Assembly (NCBI RefSeq): GCF_001544455.2
Contig: NZ_FCOC02000019.1
Location: 48,668 to 112,667, forward strand
DNA length: 64,000 nucleotides
Direction of reading: 5' to 3'
DNA from: Caballeronia sordidicola
GTDB lineage: Bacteria; Pseudomonadota; Gammaproteobacteria; Burkholderiales; Burkholderiaceae
Shown: positions 16,908 through 25,542 of the stretch, in pieces
Layout: every line of letters begins with the position of its first letter
How positions within the stretch are numbered: the first letter of the stretch is position 1
Made by a program: the position numbers and the translations under genes
The notes under the pieces: model-generated
The model's input: only the letters and a program-made list of their open reading frames with translations
Told to the model about the DNA's origin: nothing
The model's database searches: none

Positions 16908-18242
16908 TTAGTCGACAGGGGACACTTCGCTCCAGGCATTCAATTTGGCGCAGACTTCCGCATTCTTCGTTTCGATATTGCGAACGGCGTCGCTGCCAAG
17001 CGCTATGCGGAAAGGCGGCTTTTCGGGATTTACAATTTTCGTCAAAGCTTCAGCTAGTTTTTCGGGGTTACCGGGCTGTTGGAAGTTTGCTCGTACCGCG
17101 TAGGCGCGCGTCGCTCCAGATGTATGCGCGTAGTCATTGATGGTTTTCTTCGCCATCTTGAGAGAGATGACGTCTAGAAAATTCGTCCTAAAAGAACCGG
17201 GTTCCACTAAGGTCACATGGATGCCAAAAGTTGCGACTTCTTTGGCCATCGCTCCGCTGAGACCCTCTACGGCAAATTTGCCACCGGCGGTAATCGCCCG
17301 CGCGCCGTACGACACGCGCTTGCCGCCTTCGAGTGCAGCGCGAATCGCCGGATGCGTCTTGTAGCGCTGAAACTCGTCGAAAGGCGAAAGGTACGGGTTC
17401 GAATAGCCCAGACCGACCACGAAACCGACCACCACCTGATCGTTATCCATGTGATACAGGAACGAGCCGCCGTACGTGTCCTTCTCCAGCGGCCAACCGG
17501 CGGTGTGCATCACCAGATCTGGCTTGTGCTTGGACGGATCGATTTCCCATAGTTCCTTGATGCCGATCCCGTAGACCTGCGGATCGACGCCATCGCGCAG
17601 CTTGAATGTATCGTTTAGCTGACGGCCGAGGTGGTCACGCGCTCCTTCGCAGAACAGCGTGTACTTTGCGTGCAGTTCCATACCGAGCTGGAAGTTTTCG
17701 GTCGGCTCGCCATCCTTGCCGATACCTAGGTTGCACGTGGCGACGCCTTTTACCGAACCATCGTCGTTATAGAGGATTTCAGCGGCCGGAAAGCCCGGAA
17801 AAATGTCGACGCCCAGCGCCTCGGCCTGCTGACCGAGCCAGCGCGTGACGTTTGCAAGGCTGATCACGTAATTACCGTGATTCTTGAAATTGTCGGGCAG
17901 TGCCCATGTTGGCACGCTTCTCGAACCGTTTTCCGTCAGGAACAGGAACTTGTCTTCGGTCACGTCCACCGTGAGCGGCGCGCCCTTTTCCTTCCAGTCC
18001 GGGATCAGTTCATTGATTGCACGCGGATCCATCACCGCGCCCGAGAGGATATGCGCCCCGATCTCCGAGCCTTTTTCCAGTACGCACACGCCAAGCTCGA
18101 CGCCTTTCTCTGTCGCCAGCTGTTTCAAGCGGAGCGCCGCGGACAGGCCAGCCGGGCCGCCGCCGACGATCACCACGTCGTATTCCATCGACTCGCGGGG
18201 ACCGAATTGCGCGACGAGACCGGCTGCATGGGAAGAATTCAT
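16908..18242 (-). CDS. In-frame chimera: ETF-quinone oxidoreductase N-terminus fused to SDR C-terminus
   Basis: The ATG at 18242 is chosen over an in-frame TTG three codons earlier. Residues ~20-320 are electron-transfer flavoprotein:ubiquinone oxidoreductase (YDVVIVGGGPAGLSAALRLK, EKGSEIGAHILSGAVMDPRA, RVSYGARAITAGG). At about 17277-17285 the sequence switches without a frame break to the last ~120 residues of a short-chain dehydrogenase (KFAVEGLSGAMAKEVATFGI, HVTLVEPGSFRTNFLD). The ETF-QO half loses its C-terminal 4Fe-4S domain and quinone site; the SDR half lacks its Rossmann fold and catalytic tyrosine. Neither activity should survive. A native ETF-QO is ~550 residues. Confidence 0.85.
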   Translation of the reverse strand: MNSSHAAGLVAQFGPRESMEYDVVIVGGGPAGLSAALRLKQLATEKGVELGVCVLEKGSEIGAHILSGAVMDPRAINELIPDWKEKGAPLTVDVTEDKFLFLTENGSRSVPTWALPDNFKNHGNYVISLANVTRWLGQQAEALGVDIFPGFPAAEILYNDDGSVKGVATCNLGIGKDGEPTENFQLGMELHAKYTLFCEGARDHLGRQLNDTFKLRDGVDPQVYGIGIKELWEIDPSKHKPDLVMHTAGWPLEKDTYGGSFLYHMDNDQVVVGFVVGLGYSNPYLSPFDEFQRYKTHPAIRAALEGGKRVSYGARAITAGGKFAVEGLSGAMAKEVATFGIHVTLVEPGSFRTNFLDVISLKMAKKTINDYAHTSGATRAYAVRANFQQPGNPEKLAEALTKIVNPEKPPFRIALGSDAVRNIETKNAEVCAKLNAWSEVSPVD

Positions 18243-19015
18243 GGTGGTCAAAGTGAGTTGAACGCAATGACCGGATCCGAACGAGCTTGCGCAGTTATCG
18301 GCGCTTATGCAACATTCAAGCCACGCGCATGCTTAACGGGAGGACGAATGACGCCCACCTGGTCGGGTTGATTTACCACGCCTTTTACTAAAGTTTGCAG
18401 CCGCTTTTATAGCCGGGGCGCCGATTTTGTCCGGGCAACATTCCATCGTGACCTGCAAATCAAGGAAGGCGGAACAGTGAATACGTTTGATGTAGTGCTT
18501 TCGGTGCCACCTTTGCCTTGAACGCCGCTGAGTGCGTGCGCTGGGCTCTTTTCGTCATCGTCTGGATTACCTTTGTAGGCGTTATACCTATCTCAAAACT
18601 CAGCGATTCCACCTAACCGCCTGTCCAGATTTCCAGGGCCACCTCTTGTGACCGCCGGTCCGGAGAGCAAGGCAGGGCAACGCTTAAACGGAGGCTCGCA
18701 GATGCCGATGAAAAGACCTGCTCAAAGGCAGGTCTGTGTGCAGGCGGGGAGGAAGAACCGCGGGAACTACCCCAGACCGATAAATCCAAGCCCTCGCAGA
18801 AAATTGCCTCACGGCGTGACAATGTAGTCGCGGGCCGGGGAGAACGCTCTATCGATTTCAGCTTTGCATACGCAGGTTGATGAAAAGGGTGCCCGGGGGA
18901 AACGCCCTGCGGCATGCCGGAACCCGCATTACGGCTATTGGCTACAATCCCCATCACTTGCGGCAATAGAAAGCCGAGGGGTTTCGCATAACTTGCGGTG
19001 ATTGGAGGAATTACC
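18243..19015. other. Intergenic region without a recognised gene
   Basis: About 770 bases. Frames here are antisense shadows or lack family signals. A perfect hairpin AGACCTGC-TCAAAG-GCAGGTCT lies at 18714-18735. GGAGG at about 19004 is the ribosome-binding site of the next gene. Confidence 0.4.
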
Positions 19016-20371
19016 ATGTTCGAGAAGACGGGTTGCGGTTTAATAGTAGTGTGCGCTTTGTTTCCTTTACGCGTCGAATCGCAAACCGAGACGAATATGG
19101 CGGTGCTGAAGGGATTGGCGCCTGTTACTGTGTTGGAGAATACGTCGGCTGGCAAGGCGGCGCTTGGTGCCAATTACATGGTTACCGGCGGCATCCAGAC
19201 AGGCTCGATTCGGCAGCCTACGCTGCTTCCGTTCAGTGATCAGCAGCAGCAGGCCCTTCGGGACGCGTTCATCACCGACGGGAACCTTGCCGAACTCGCA
19301 GACGGTCTTGGTACGACGCTGGGTGCGGCCTATCAGGCTCGGGCCCACTACAACGATCGCAAGACCTATACGAACGTGTCGCAAGGAATTGCTGATCTTA
19401 TCAAGTACACCAACGCCACCACTGGCGACGACTCGAATTCGGGAAAATACTTCTTCGCCAACGCGACGACGGATGGAAAGACACCGGTATCCGCAGACGC
19501 CAGGAACTTCCTGAAAAGCATCGGTGGCACACCGGATCCGTTCGGCACGAATTACGGGCGTCCCGCCGGAGGCGCCAATGCCGACGCTTATGGCAACTCT
19601 GGGCCGTTCCAGACCGAGCACAGTCAACAGCACATCGTTGGATTCGATTACTTCCATGTCCCCGCTGACAACACCGTCTACAACCAGGGGCCGGTCATGA
19701 ACCTCATCGACAGCCCGTCCTTCCCAAGCGGCCACACGACCTATGGCTACATGGGGTCATTGATTCTGGCTGAACTGGTGCCCGAGCGATTCCAGCAGAT
19801 GATTGCGCGTGCGGCTGAGTATGGGAACGACCGTATCCTGATGGGTGCTCATTACGCCATGGACGTTCTCGGCGGACGAACCCTGGCCACCTACGATCTT
19901 GCACATCTCCTGGCAAATGATCCCGCCTACGTCGGCCGCACGTTGAAACATGCTCCCGTGATAAGCGACTATCGGGCAGCGCTTTCAAGAGCTCGCTCAG
20001 AGCTGACCTCCGCGTTGCAGGGAGGGTGTGGCAACACGATTGCAGTCTGTGCCGGTGAAGACATCGGCCGCTTCAGCGATCCCGCAACGAACGAAGCGTT
20101 CTATGCAGTCACGCAGACCTACAACCTGCCCGTCGTGTACCCTGAAAACGCAAACCGTCTGGAAGATGTAGCGAAGCTCGCTCCCGAAGCCGGTTACTTG
20201 CTGACGACTGCGTTTCCGTCGCTGACGCTGGACCGGGCCGATCAGATCCTCACCGAGACCGAAGGGCCCGGCGGCGGCTTTCTCGACGATGGGTCCGCCT
20301 TCGGCGTTTATTCAAGGTTGAATCTCTACGCAGCGGCGGCCAAGGCGGCGCAGGTCAGTTCACGCAAGTGA
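19016..20371 (+). CDS. PAP2-superfamily phosphatase / vanadium-haloperoxidase-like protein, exported
   Basis: A 451-residue exported protein. The ATG at 19016 follows GGAGG closely; an upstream GTG (18998) is rejected. The N-terminus has a hydrophobic signal (GCGLIVVCALFPL). The PAP2 phosphatase signature is split as expected: SPSFPSGHTTYGYMGS near residue 240 with the catalytic histidine, then RILMGAHYAMDVLGGR carrying the phosphate-binding arginine, histidine and aspartate. Such proteins dephosphorylate phosphomonoesters in the periplasm. Larger than simple PAP2 enzymes, with a long N-terminal region rich in small polar residues. No operon partner. Confidence 0.85.
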   Translation: MFEKTGCGLIVVCALFPLRVESQTETNMAVLKGLAPVTVLENTSAGKAALGANYMVTGGIQTGSIRQPTLLPFSDQQQQALRDAFITDGNLAELADGLGTTLGAAYQARAHYNDRKTYTNVSQGIADLIKYTNATTGDDSNSGKYFFANATTDGKTPVSADARNFLKSIGGTPDPFGTNYGRPAGGANADAYGNSGPFQTEHSQQHIVGFDYFHVPADNTVYNQGPVMNLIDSPSFPSGHTTYGYMGSLILAELVPERFQQMIARAAEYGNDRILMGAHYAMDVLGGRTLATYDLAHLLANDPAYVGRTLKHAPVISDYRAALSRARSELTSALQGGCGNTIAVCAGEDIGRFSDPATNEAFYAVTQTYNLPVVYPENANRLEDVAKLAPEAGYLLTTAFPSLTLDRADQILTETEGPGGGFLDDGSAFGVYSRLNLYAAAAKAAQVSSRK

Positions 20372-20405
20372 TTTCAGCTTGGCTGAACTATATAGATGGG
20401 TGCAG

Positions 20406-20789
20406 TCAACTCGCTGGCGGGCTCGAGCGCCTCATTCGAGCAACGAGTTCGATGATTTCTCGGGTTCCGCTGGATGTTCGCAGTGTGGATATCTGGTCCG
20501 GCATGACCCAGAGACAATGCTTGATTTCATTGCTGGGTTTTGCCACTGCGTTGAGATGGACATCGACTTCGAAGACATGATGCGCAGCCCGTGGATCGAC
20601 GAAAAGACACGCCAGCCGTGGACGCTTGATCACGAGGCGCGTTTCTTCCTGCACCTCTCTGATTGCCGCATCTACCATCTGTTCGCCCCGCTCCGGCTTG
20701 CCGCCGGGCAACGACCATTTAGAGCGCACTTTGGCGACTAACAGGATCTGATTGCCTTTCCAGCAGACGGCCGTTGCTCTATCCTTCAT
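20406..20789 (-). CDS. NUDIX hydrolase
   Basis: Encodes 127 residues from the ATG at 20789 (KDRATAVCWKGNQILLVAK). The Nudix box GGKPERGEQMVDAAIREVQE followed by ET is intact in the residues that bind Mg2+ (REVQEE), with threonine where glycine is usual after EE. Nudix enzymes hydrolyse nucleoside diphosphate derivatives, often mutagenic or signalling nucleotides. It begins 45 bases after the MgtC-like gene on the same strand and is probably cotranscribed. It converges with the PAP2 gene (34 bases apart). Confidence 0.85.
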   Translation of the reverse strand: MKDRATAVCWKGNQILLVAKVRSKWSLPGGKPERGEQMVDAAIREVQEETRLVIKRPRLACLFVDPRAAHHVFEVDVHLNAVAKPSNEIKHCLWVMPDQISTLRTSSGTREIIELVARMRRSSPPAS

Positions 20790-20833
20790 GCTACACAATT
20801 CCTTCGAGATATGACTTGAGCGATCGCCGCAAT

Positions 20834-21511
20834 TCAAGCGGATTCGTCTGCGCTTTCCTTGACTTCGCGAACACCTGGGACCGCTCGAATACGCTTGCAT
20901 ATCGCTTCAAATTGGACAGGTGTCACTCTCGACAACGTAATGCCTATCTCATCCGAATCGTCTTTTTGTTGCATGACGAACTGCTTAACGCGCGCCGTCC
21001 CCGCCCCCAACGTGTCATGCAGCGTCGCTAAGGAAAGTGCATCCCTGTTTGTATGGACAACGAGTTCCCGACGCTGCCGGTAGCCGATAAACCGTTTTTC
21101 GAGCGGCTTGATACCGGCCAGGATGATCAGAATGATGATCGTCGCCGCAATCGACGCGGTATAAAGGCCACCACCCACAGCAAGGCCCACGCCCGCGACC
21201 GCCCAGACGCTCGCGGCAGTCGTCAAGCCCCGGATCACTTCCCCTCGCGCCAGGATTGCGCCCGCACCCAGAAAGCCGATGCCTGAAACGACCTGCGCCG
21301 CCATACGCGATGGGTCAAGTACTACGCCGGATCGCAGTACGTCGCTGAAGCCATATGCGGACACAATCATGATCAAGGTTGCACCAACGCATACCAGCAT
21401 GTGCGTTCTAAGCCCGGCAGCCCAGGACATGCGTTCGCGTTCAATACCGATCACGCTCCCCAAAGCCGCCGAGATCATCAACCTTCCGACCAATTCCAAT
21501 TCACTTGCCAT
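20834..21511 (-). CDS. MgtC/SapB-family inner-membrane protein
   Basis: A 225-residue protein with ATG at 21511 preceded by GGAGG. Hydrophobic segments fill residues ~1-140, with the family motifs GSVIGIERERMSWAAGLRTH (near residue 20), VVSGIGFLGAGAIL and GLTTAASVWAVAGVGLAVGG. A cytosolic C-terminal domain of ~80 residues follows (VVHTNRDALSLATLHDTL). MgtC proteins modulate magnesium homeostasis and F1Fo ATPase activity and support survival at low Mg2+. The C-terminal domain places it with the longer MgtC proteins rather than minimal SapB. The NUDIX gene follows. Confidence 0.9.
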   Translation of the reverse strand: MASELELVGRLMISAALGSVIGIERERMSWAAGLRTHMLVCVGATLIMIVSAYGFSDVLRSGVVLDPSRMAAQVVSGIGFLGAGAILARGEVIRGLTTAASVWAVAGVGLAVGGGLYTASIAATIIILIILAGIKPLEKRFIGYRQRRELVVHTNRDALSLATLHDTLGAGTARVKQFVMQQKDDSDEIGITLSRVTPVQFEAICKRIRAVPGVREVKESADESA

Positions 21512-21778
21512 GCTTTCCTCCGGTTGCGTGGCGCCAAGCGTAATATCAGCGTTAGCCCCGCGCATGCGCACGCGTTCAAACGAGGAAGTGTAACGAATTG
21601 GGGTGCAGCGCGAAATAAAGGCGAGGGATCACCGCTATCTGACGGTAAGTGATTGAACTCAATCAAATTGACGGTACTTAAACCTTGTGGTCCGGCGCGA
21701 TACACTAAACGCCGTCCGCTACAGCATGCGCTCTTAGTTGATGAAAGCAAACCTCTTTGAATCGCCAATAATCCTCTG

Positions 21779-22258
21779 ATGCCCACATCCCCAAAACGAA
21801 AGAAGAAATTTGGTTTGGCGGTGCGGTCTCGCCACAAGAAGACGCTTTTCCTGCCCATGGACCGGGCGTCAGCCGATCAAATTTCTTTACGCTTTCGAAT
21901 GGCGCTGGAAATGATTCGCCAAGGTCACGGGGATGCGTCTGCGGTGCAATGCATGTCGCAAGTCACTCTGCTCACGGGCTTGATCACCGATGCGGGCTAC
22001 GGGCGTCTTGATACAGCGATCATCACCGCCTGCGAGGAAGGGCTCTTGCGTGTGATCAGCGCCAATCCGGAGAAAAGGGCGTCGAAGTTCGAAGAGGATC
22101 TCATCTCAAACCTCACGCTCGTCATTAATGAACACGATCGACAGTTGCGAGAGATCCGCCTTCAAATCTTGGTCGAAGCTTCGGAGCAGCTCGAAAGACG
22201 CCTTGAAATGGCCACATCGCCAAGCGACTTGATCAACTCACGGCGTAAAAAAACCTGA
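21779..22258 (+). CDS. Hypothetical protein, 159 residues
   Basis: Opens with ATG at 21779, a lysine-rich start (PTSPKRKKKFGLAVRSRHKK) and a mainly helical remainder. No domain that I recognise. The segment SQVTLLTGLITDAGYGRLDT and the acidic/basic helix near the end (HDRQLREIRLQILVEASEQL) suggest a soluble helical protein. Similar proteins occur in Burkholderiaceae genomes under uninformative names. Codon pattern is coding-like. It diverges from the MgtC gene. No strong ribosome-binding site. Confidence 0.65.
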   Translation: MPTSPKRKKKFGLAVRSRHKKTLFLPMDRASADQISLRFRMALEMIRQGHGDASAVQCMSQVTLLTGLITDAGYGRLDTAIITACEEGLLRVISANPEKRASKFEEDLISNLTLVINEHDRQLREIRLQILVEASEQLERRLEMATSPSDLINSRRKKT

Positions 22259-22598
22259 AGGGGCCCGCACCGAAAGGTTCAGGTAATTCGGGAAACCGTT
22301 TCCTTTCGAGATCCGCCGCACGTCCTGGAAGGCTTACATTGGATCGTGCAGTCCGAGGATGATTCCCACCTCGCTTAAGCCGTCAGTCAGGGAATCTTTG
22401 CCGCGATAAGTGCATTAGCATGGCATTTCCGTTTAAGTAGTTCCCCCTTCAACCCGATATGCAGGCATAGGAGTTGACAAACAGGGGCGATGCTGCGCAG
22501 GTTTTGTCACCGACGGTCCGACCTGCTTGCCATTGAATCAAATCATTTGTGCAATCGTTGAAGGGTTAAGATTTGTGCAACCAAACGTCGCGATCCAG
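22259..22598. other. Intergenic region leading into the IS chimera
   Basis: No gene seen. The last ~50 bases probably hold the downstream end of the IS110 portion. Confidence 0.35.
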
Positions 22599-23426
22599 TT
22601 AGACTGGCGGCTGGTATTCGCGCTCGCGGGCGAGCAGCAACCAGATTGTTCGAGCTATCTTGTTGGCGAGTGCAACCACGGCAATGTTAGTTCCTCGCCT
22701 TTCCTGAACATCAAGTATCCATCGCGAGAGCGCGTCGCTGCGTTTTGCCGCCTGCTGGAAGACAGACCTCGCGCCGTGCACCAGAAGCATTCGGAGATAT
22801 CCGTTGCCGCGCTTCGCGATTTCGAACAGACGCTGCCTGCCGCCCGAAGAGTGTTGCCTCGGGGTGAGACCGAGCCAGGCAGCAAACTGTCGGCCGTTTG
22901 CGAACTCAGTCGCGCTGACCGCTGCGGCGATGACCGCCGTCGCGATCATGGGTCCAACACCCCCACGTATGGTCGCCGGCAAGTACGTAATGTCCCAACT
23001 AAAAAGCTGATTGGGCGCATCGGCACAGACGGCGCGCGGCTTACTGCGAGCGTGGGTTGGGCGCTCACTGCGCCGATGGGCGAGTTGCTTCTCGGCTTTC
23101 AGTACCCGGTAGAACGTCGATTCCGAGGCAATATAGCGTTGCTGATCGGCCAAACGGGGGATAATCTGGCTTGGAGGTAAGTGACCGAATTCGGCGGAGT
23201 TTGCCACCGCCAACAGTTCAGCGCGCTCGTCGGCGGAAAGCTTGTGAGGAGGTTCGTATTGTCGTAACGAGCGCCCATCGACCGCGTCAGATTCTGCGCT
23301 TTGCCAGCGCTGCACCGTACGCGCGCTCAGCCCCAGGACCTTACACGCAGGCGCCTGGCGGGCACCGGCCAGAGTCGCCTCGCCGATCGAACCAATCATC
23401 GTGTTGCGCTCTTCAAGGGCCGTCAT
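22599..23426 (-). pseudogene. Chimeric transposase: IS3 OrfB N-terminus fused in frame to IS110 C-terminus
   Basis: The 275-residue frame starts as IS3-family OrfB (ADERAELLAVANSAEFGHLP, then ASESTFYRVLKAEKQL) and reaches the first catalytic aspartate (FSWDITYLPATIRG). At about 22956-22966 it becomes the IS110 C-terminal Transposase_20 domain (GVGPMIATAVIAAAVSATEF, then QFAAWLGLTPRQHSSGGRQR, NGYLRMLLVHGARSVFQQAA). IS3 loses its second Asp and Glu; IS110 loses its DEDD domain. Its ATG overlaps the OrfA stop (ATGA), as in an intact IS3. No single chemistry can work. Confidence 0.82.
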
Positions 23427-23923
23427 TCGGCCTCGCCCTCGAACAACGCACGATACTTTTTTTGCAGCACCAGCAACGCTGCCGCTTCGGCCAACGCCTT
23501 CTCTTTACGGTTCAACTCCCGCTGGAGCTGAACGTTCACTTGCTTCAATTCGCGTACTTCCTGCGCGTTCTCGCGCCGACTGCCAGTCCCGCTGGCGGCA
23601 CAGAAGTCCGAGCGCCACTGCGCGAGATGATGAACAAACAGGCCCCGCTCACGGCACCATGCATTCAGCGCCTCGTCCACCAGCCCGTGACTTTGCTGCA
23701 AGGCCAGTAGCCGGTCCTCCAGCGACCAGTCTTCCGGGCGCTTTGCATGTTCAGAACCGGGGCCCCGAGCTGCGGACATCGTGCCTTTCATCCAGTTCCT
23801 TAAAGTAAATGAGTTCACGTTGAGTTCATCAGCCACGGATCCAACAGTTTGGCTTCCGCGCCGCAAAACCTTCGACAGCGCTTGCTCTTTGAATTCGGCA
23901 GAATACGTTTGTTTCGCCTTCAA
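23423..23923 (-). CDS. IS3-family transposase OrfA
   Basis: A 166-residue OrfA with N-terminal helix-turn-helix of the Transposase_8 type (TYSAEFKEQALSKVLRRGSQ, SVADELNVNSFTLRNWMKG) and a C-terminal leucine-zipper coiled coil (LKQVNVQLQRELNRKEKALA) expected for OrfA-OrfB pairing. Intact, but its OrfB partner is fused to IS110. The bases just upstream (about 23935-23975) look like the terminal repeat of this element. Confidence 0.82.
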   Translation of the reverse strand: MKAKQTYSAEFKEQALSKVLRRGSQTVGSVADELNVNSFTLRNWMKGTMSAARGPGSEHAKRPEDWSLEDRLLALQQSHGLVDEALNAWCRERGLFVHHLAQWRSDFCAASGTGSRRENAQEVRELKQVNVQLQRELNRKEKALAEAAALLVLQKKYRALFEGEAE

Positions 23924-24334
23924 CCTACACCTCTGACTTCTTTAAATTAAGAAAATTCAGAGGCGACAACTAGTGTGACGCAGGGGGCACTCTGAACAAG
24001 CACAGCTTTATCATTATTTACCAATCATCCAAATGGTTTTGCGACGACTGAAAATTGATGACGTGAACGGCACACCGGCCCGACGAAAAACCTGAGTGCC
24101 AAAGAGGCTTTTCGGAGCCGATCCACTGTTAAGGATCGTCAGGCGCGAATCTCATCGTGGCGCGGGGAGTAATCCCCACAACGACGCCGAATAGATTTAA
24201 GCAAGCCAACTCGCCATCGAAGATCAGGGTTGCAAAAATGGGGTGGACCATACATTTGGCACATTGATGCCGTTCGGTTCTGGAGGCCCTCAATCATGAC
24301 CACCTCCCCGAAGGGAGGGCGGTGTCCATTCCAT
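23924..24334. other. IS end and noncoding sequence
   Basis: Contains the probable terminal repeat of the IS3-type element at the left. The rest holds no supported gene. Confidence 0.35.
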
Positions 24335-24565
24335 CTCGGATATGCGCGCATCGTTCATCGTTGGATTGCGTCGATCGGACTTGATGACGGCGCGTATGGT
24401 ACGCACACCATGCGACGCATGAAAGCGTCATTGATCTATCGACGCACCAAGAACCTGCGCGCTGTGCAACTGCTGTTGGGTCATACAAAAATTGAAAGCA
24501 CCGGGCGATACCTTGGGATCGAAGTAGACGATGCCCTCGAGATGGCCGAGCAGACTGAAGTTTGA
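24335..24565 (+). pseudogene. Tyrosine recombinase (integrase), C-terminal catalytic fragment
   Basis: From about 24335 the frame reads YARIVHRWIASIGLDDG, GTHTMRRMKASLIYRRTKNL, RAVQLLLGHTKIESTGRYLG and ends AEQTEV. It carries the H-x-x-R box (HTMR), the LLGH box and the nucleophile tyrosine of the lambda-integrase family. The N-terminal DNA-binding half and first catalytic arginine are missing. A relic of an integrated element. The frame continues upstream to 24230 but in unrelated sequence. Confidence 0.75.
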
Positions 24566-24812
24566 TAGCCGGCTGCGGACGAGCGTTCGCTTGCTGGCCA
24601 TGAGGTGTCATTCGCCACACTGGAGTTGGAGACCCTCAGATGTCCGTTCCGTAACCAATACTCGTCATTGAGCTGTCATTCAAAATCATTCCGGGGAGGG
24701 TTGTTTCGGATCATTCGACGACGCGTCGAGGCTCTGGCGTTCGACAGGTGCGCGTGTAACACCCGGCCGCGCCGATGAGCAACCCGGGGAGGGTTTTCGT
24801 TGCCCGAGAATA

Positions 24813-25215
24813 TTAACATCCGCTCCTTGAGTCGATCGGAACCGCGACTGCGGATCGAAGATCCAGCGAAAACCGTACAACGGTCTGATCGATCCTCGCG
24901 CGCAGCTCTGTTCCCGCGCATGCCGTCAAGCGTAGCTTGATCGAGCTTCTACCGATTTCTCGTACGTGCAAGGCAAACCGCAGGGACTCGCCATGTTCGC
25001 TAGGAGAAACAAACTCGGCCTGAATGCTCACAGTCGGAATGCCAAGTTTCTCCTATCCGATGAACTCGGCGTAGTCGACACCCAGACTGTCGTTGAACCA
25101 GTCCTCGATCACTTCATGAAACAGGACAAAGTATTGGATAGAACACGATTCCGGCGGGATCGCAGTGCTGAGAGCGCACGATCTCGTCGCAATGAAATTC
25201 CCAGCTTTTTGTCAT
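24813..25215 (-). pseudogene. 4-hydroxybenzoyl-CoA-thioesterase-family gene, degenerate
   Basis: From an ATG at 25215 the sequence reads TKSWEFHCDEIVRSQHCDPA, with the hotdog-fold catalytic-site motif (HCDPAGIVFYP). It then shifts frame near 25135, consistent with loss of two bases, continues as QYFVLFHEVIEDWFNDSLGV, meets a TAG at 25053-25055, and goes on as EKLGIPTVSIQAEFVSPSEH to about 24820. All parts of a ~140-residue hotdog thioesterase are present but not in one frame. The two lesions argue for real decay rather than one sequencing error. Confidence 0.75.
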
Positions 25216-25278
25216 GTCATGAACCTCTGTGATACGCAACGATCAAGAGCGTCGCCGTGAGTCGCGCGACGTGTTGTG

Positions 25279-25533
25279 TTACATGTGCGTAAAACCCGAT
25301 CGCGCTTTGGCCGTTCGAATCGCTTCGTCGAAAGAAGAGGCGGTTGCCACATGGTGATGGTTCACCGTGACAAGCCATTTGTTGTCCCGCAGGCACCAGC
25401 GGATTTTTCCACTCTCCATCAACGCGGAGAACCATCGCCATACAGAGGCGTCCTCGGCGTTGGCGCATGCGGCGGCCAGTGAGCGAGCCTCGCGAAGGCG
25501 ATGCGTATCGATTGTTTGTGAAGCGAGTTTCAT
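25279..25533 (-). CDS. Small hypothetical protein, 84 residues
   Basis: Starts at ATG 25533, nine bases after the stop of the Gfo/Idh gene, so it would be the last gene of the leftward operon. The middle is tryptophan-rich (ASVWRWFSALMESGKIRWCL) and it ends with ASSFDEAIRTAKA, which resembles an amphipathic helix. No family recognised. No good ribosome-binding site, so it depends on translational coupling if it is real. Confidence 0.5.
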   Translation of the reverse strand: MKLASQTIDTHRLREARSLAAACANAEDASVWRWFSALMESGKIRWCLRDNKWLVTVNHHHVATASSFDEAIRTAKARSGFTHM

Positions 25534-25542
25534 TGCGGGTGC

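Noticed and set aside
18613..19173. 186-codon minus-strand frame before the PAP2 gene
   Set aside because: Overlaps the start and ribosome-binding site of the PAP2 gene on the other strand, has no family signature and a low-complexity, Pro/Ser-rich composition.
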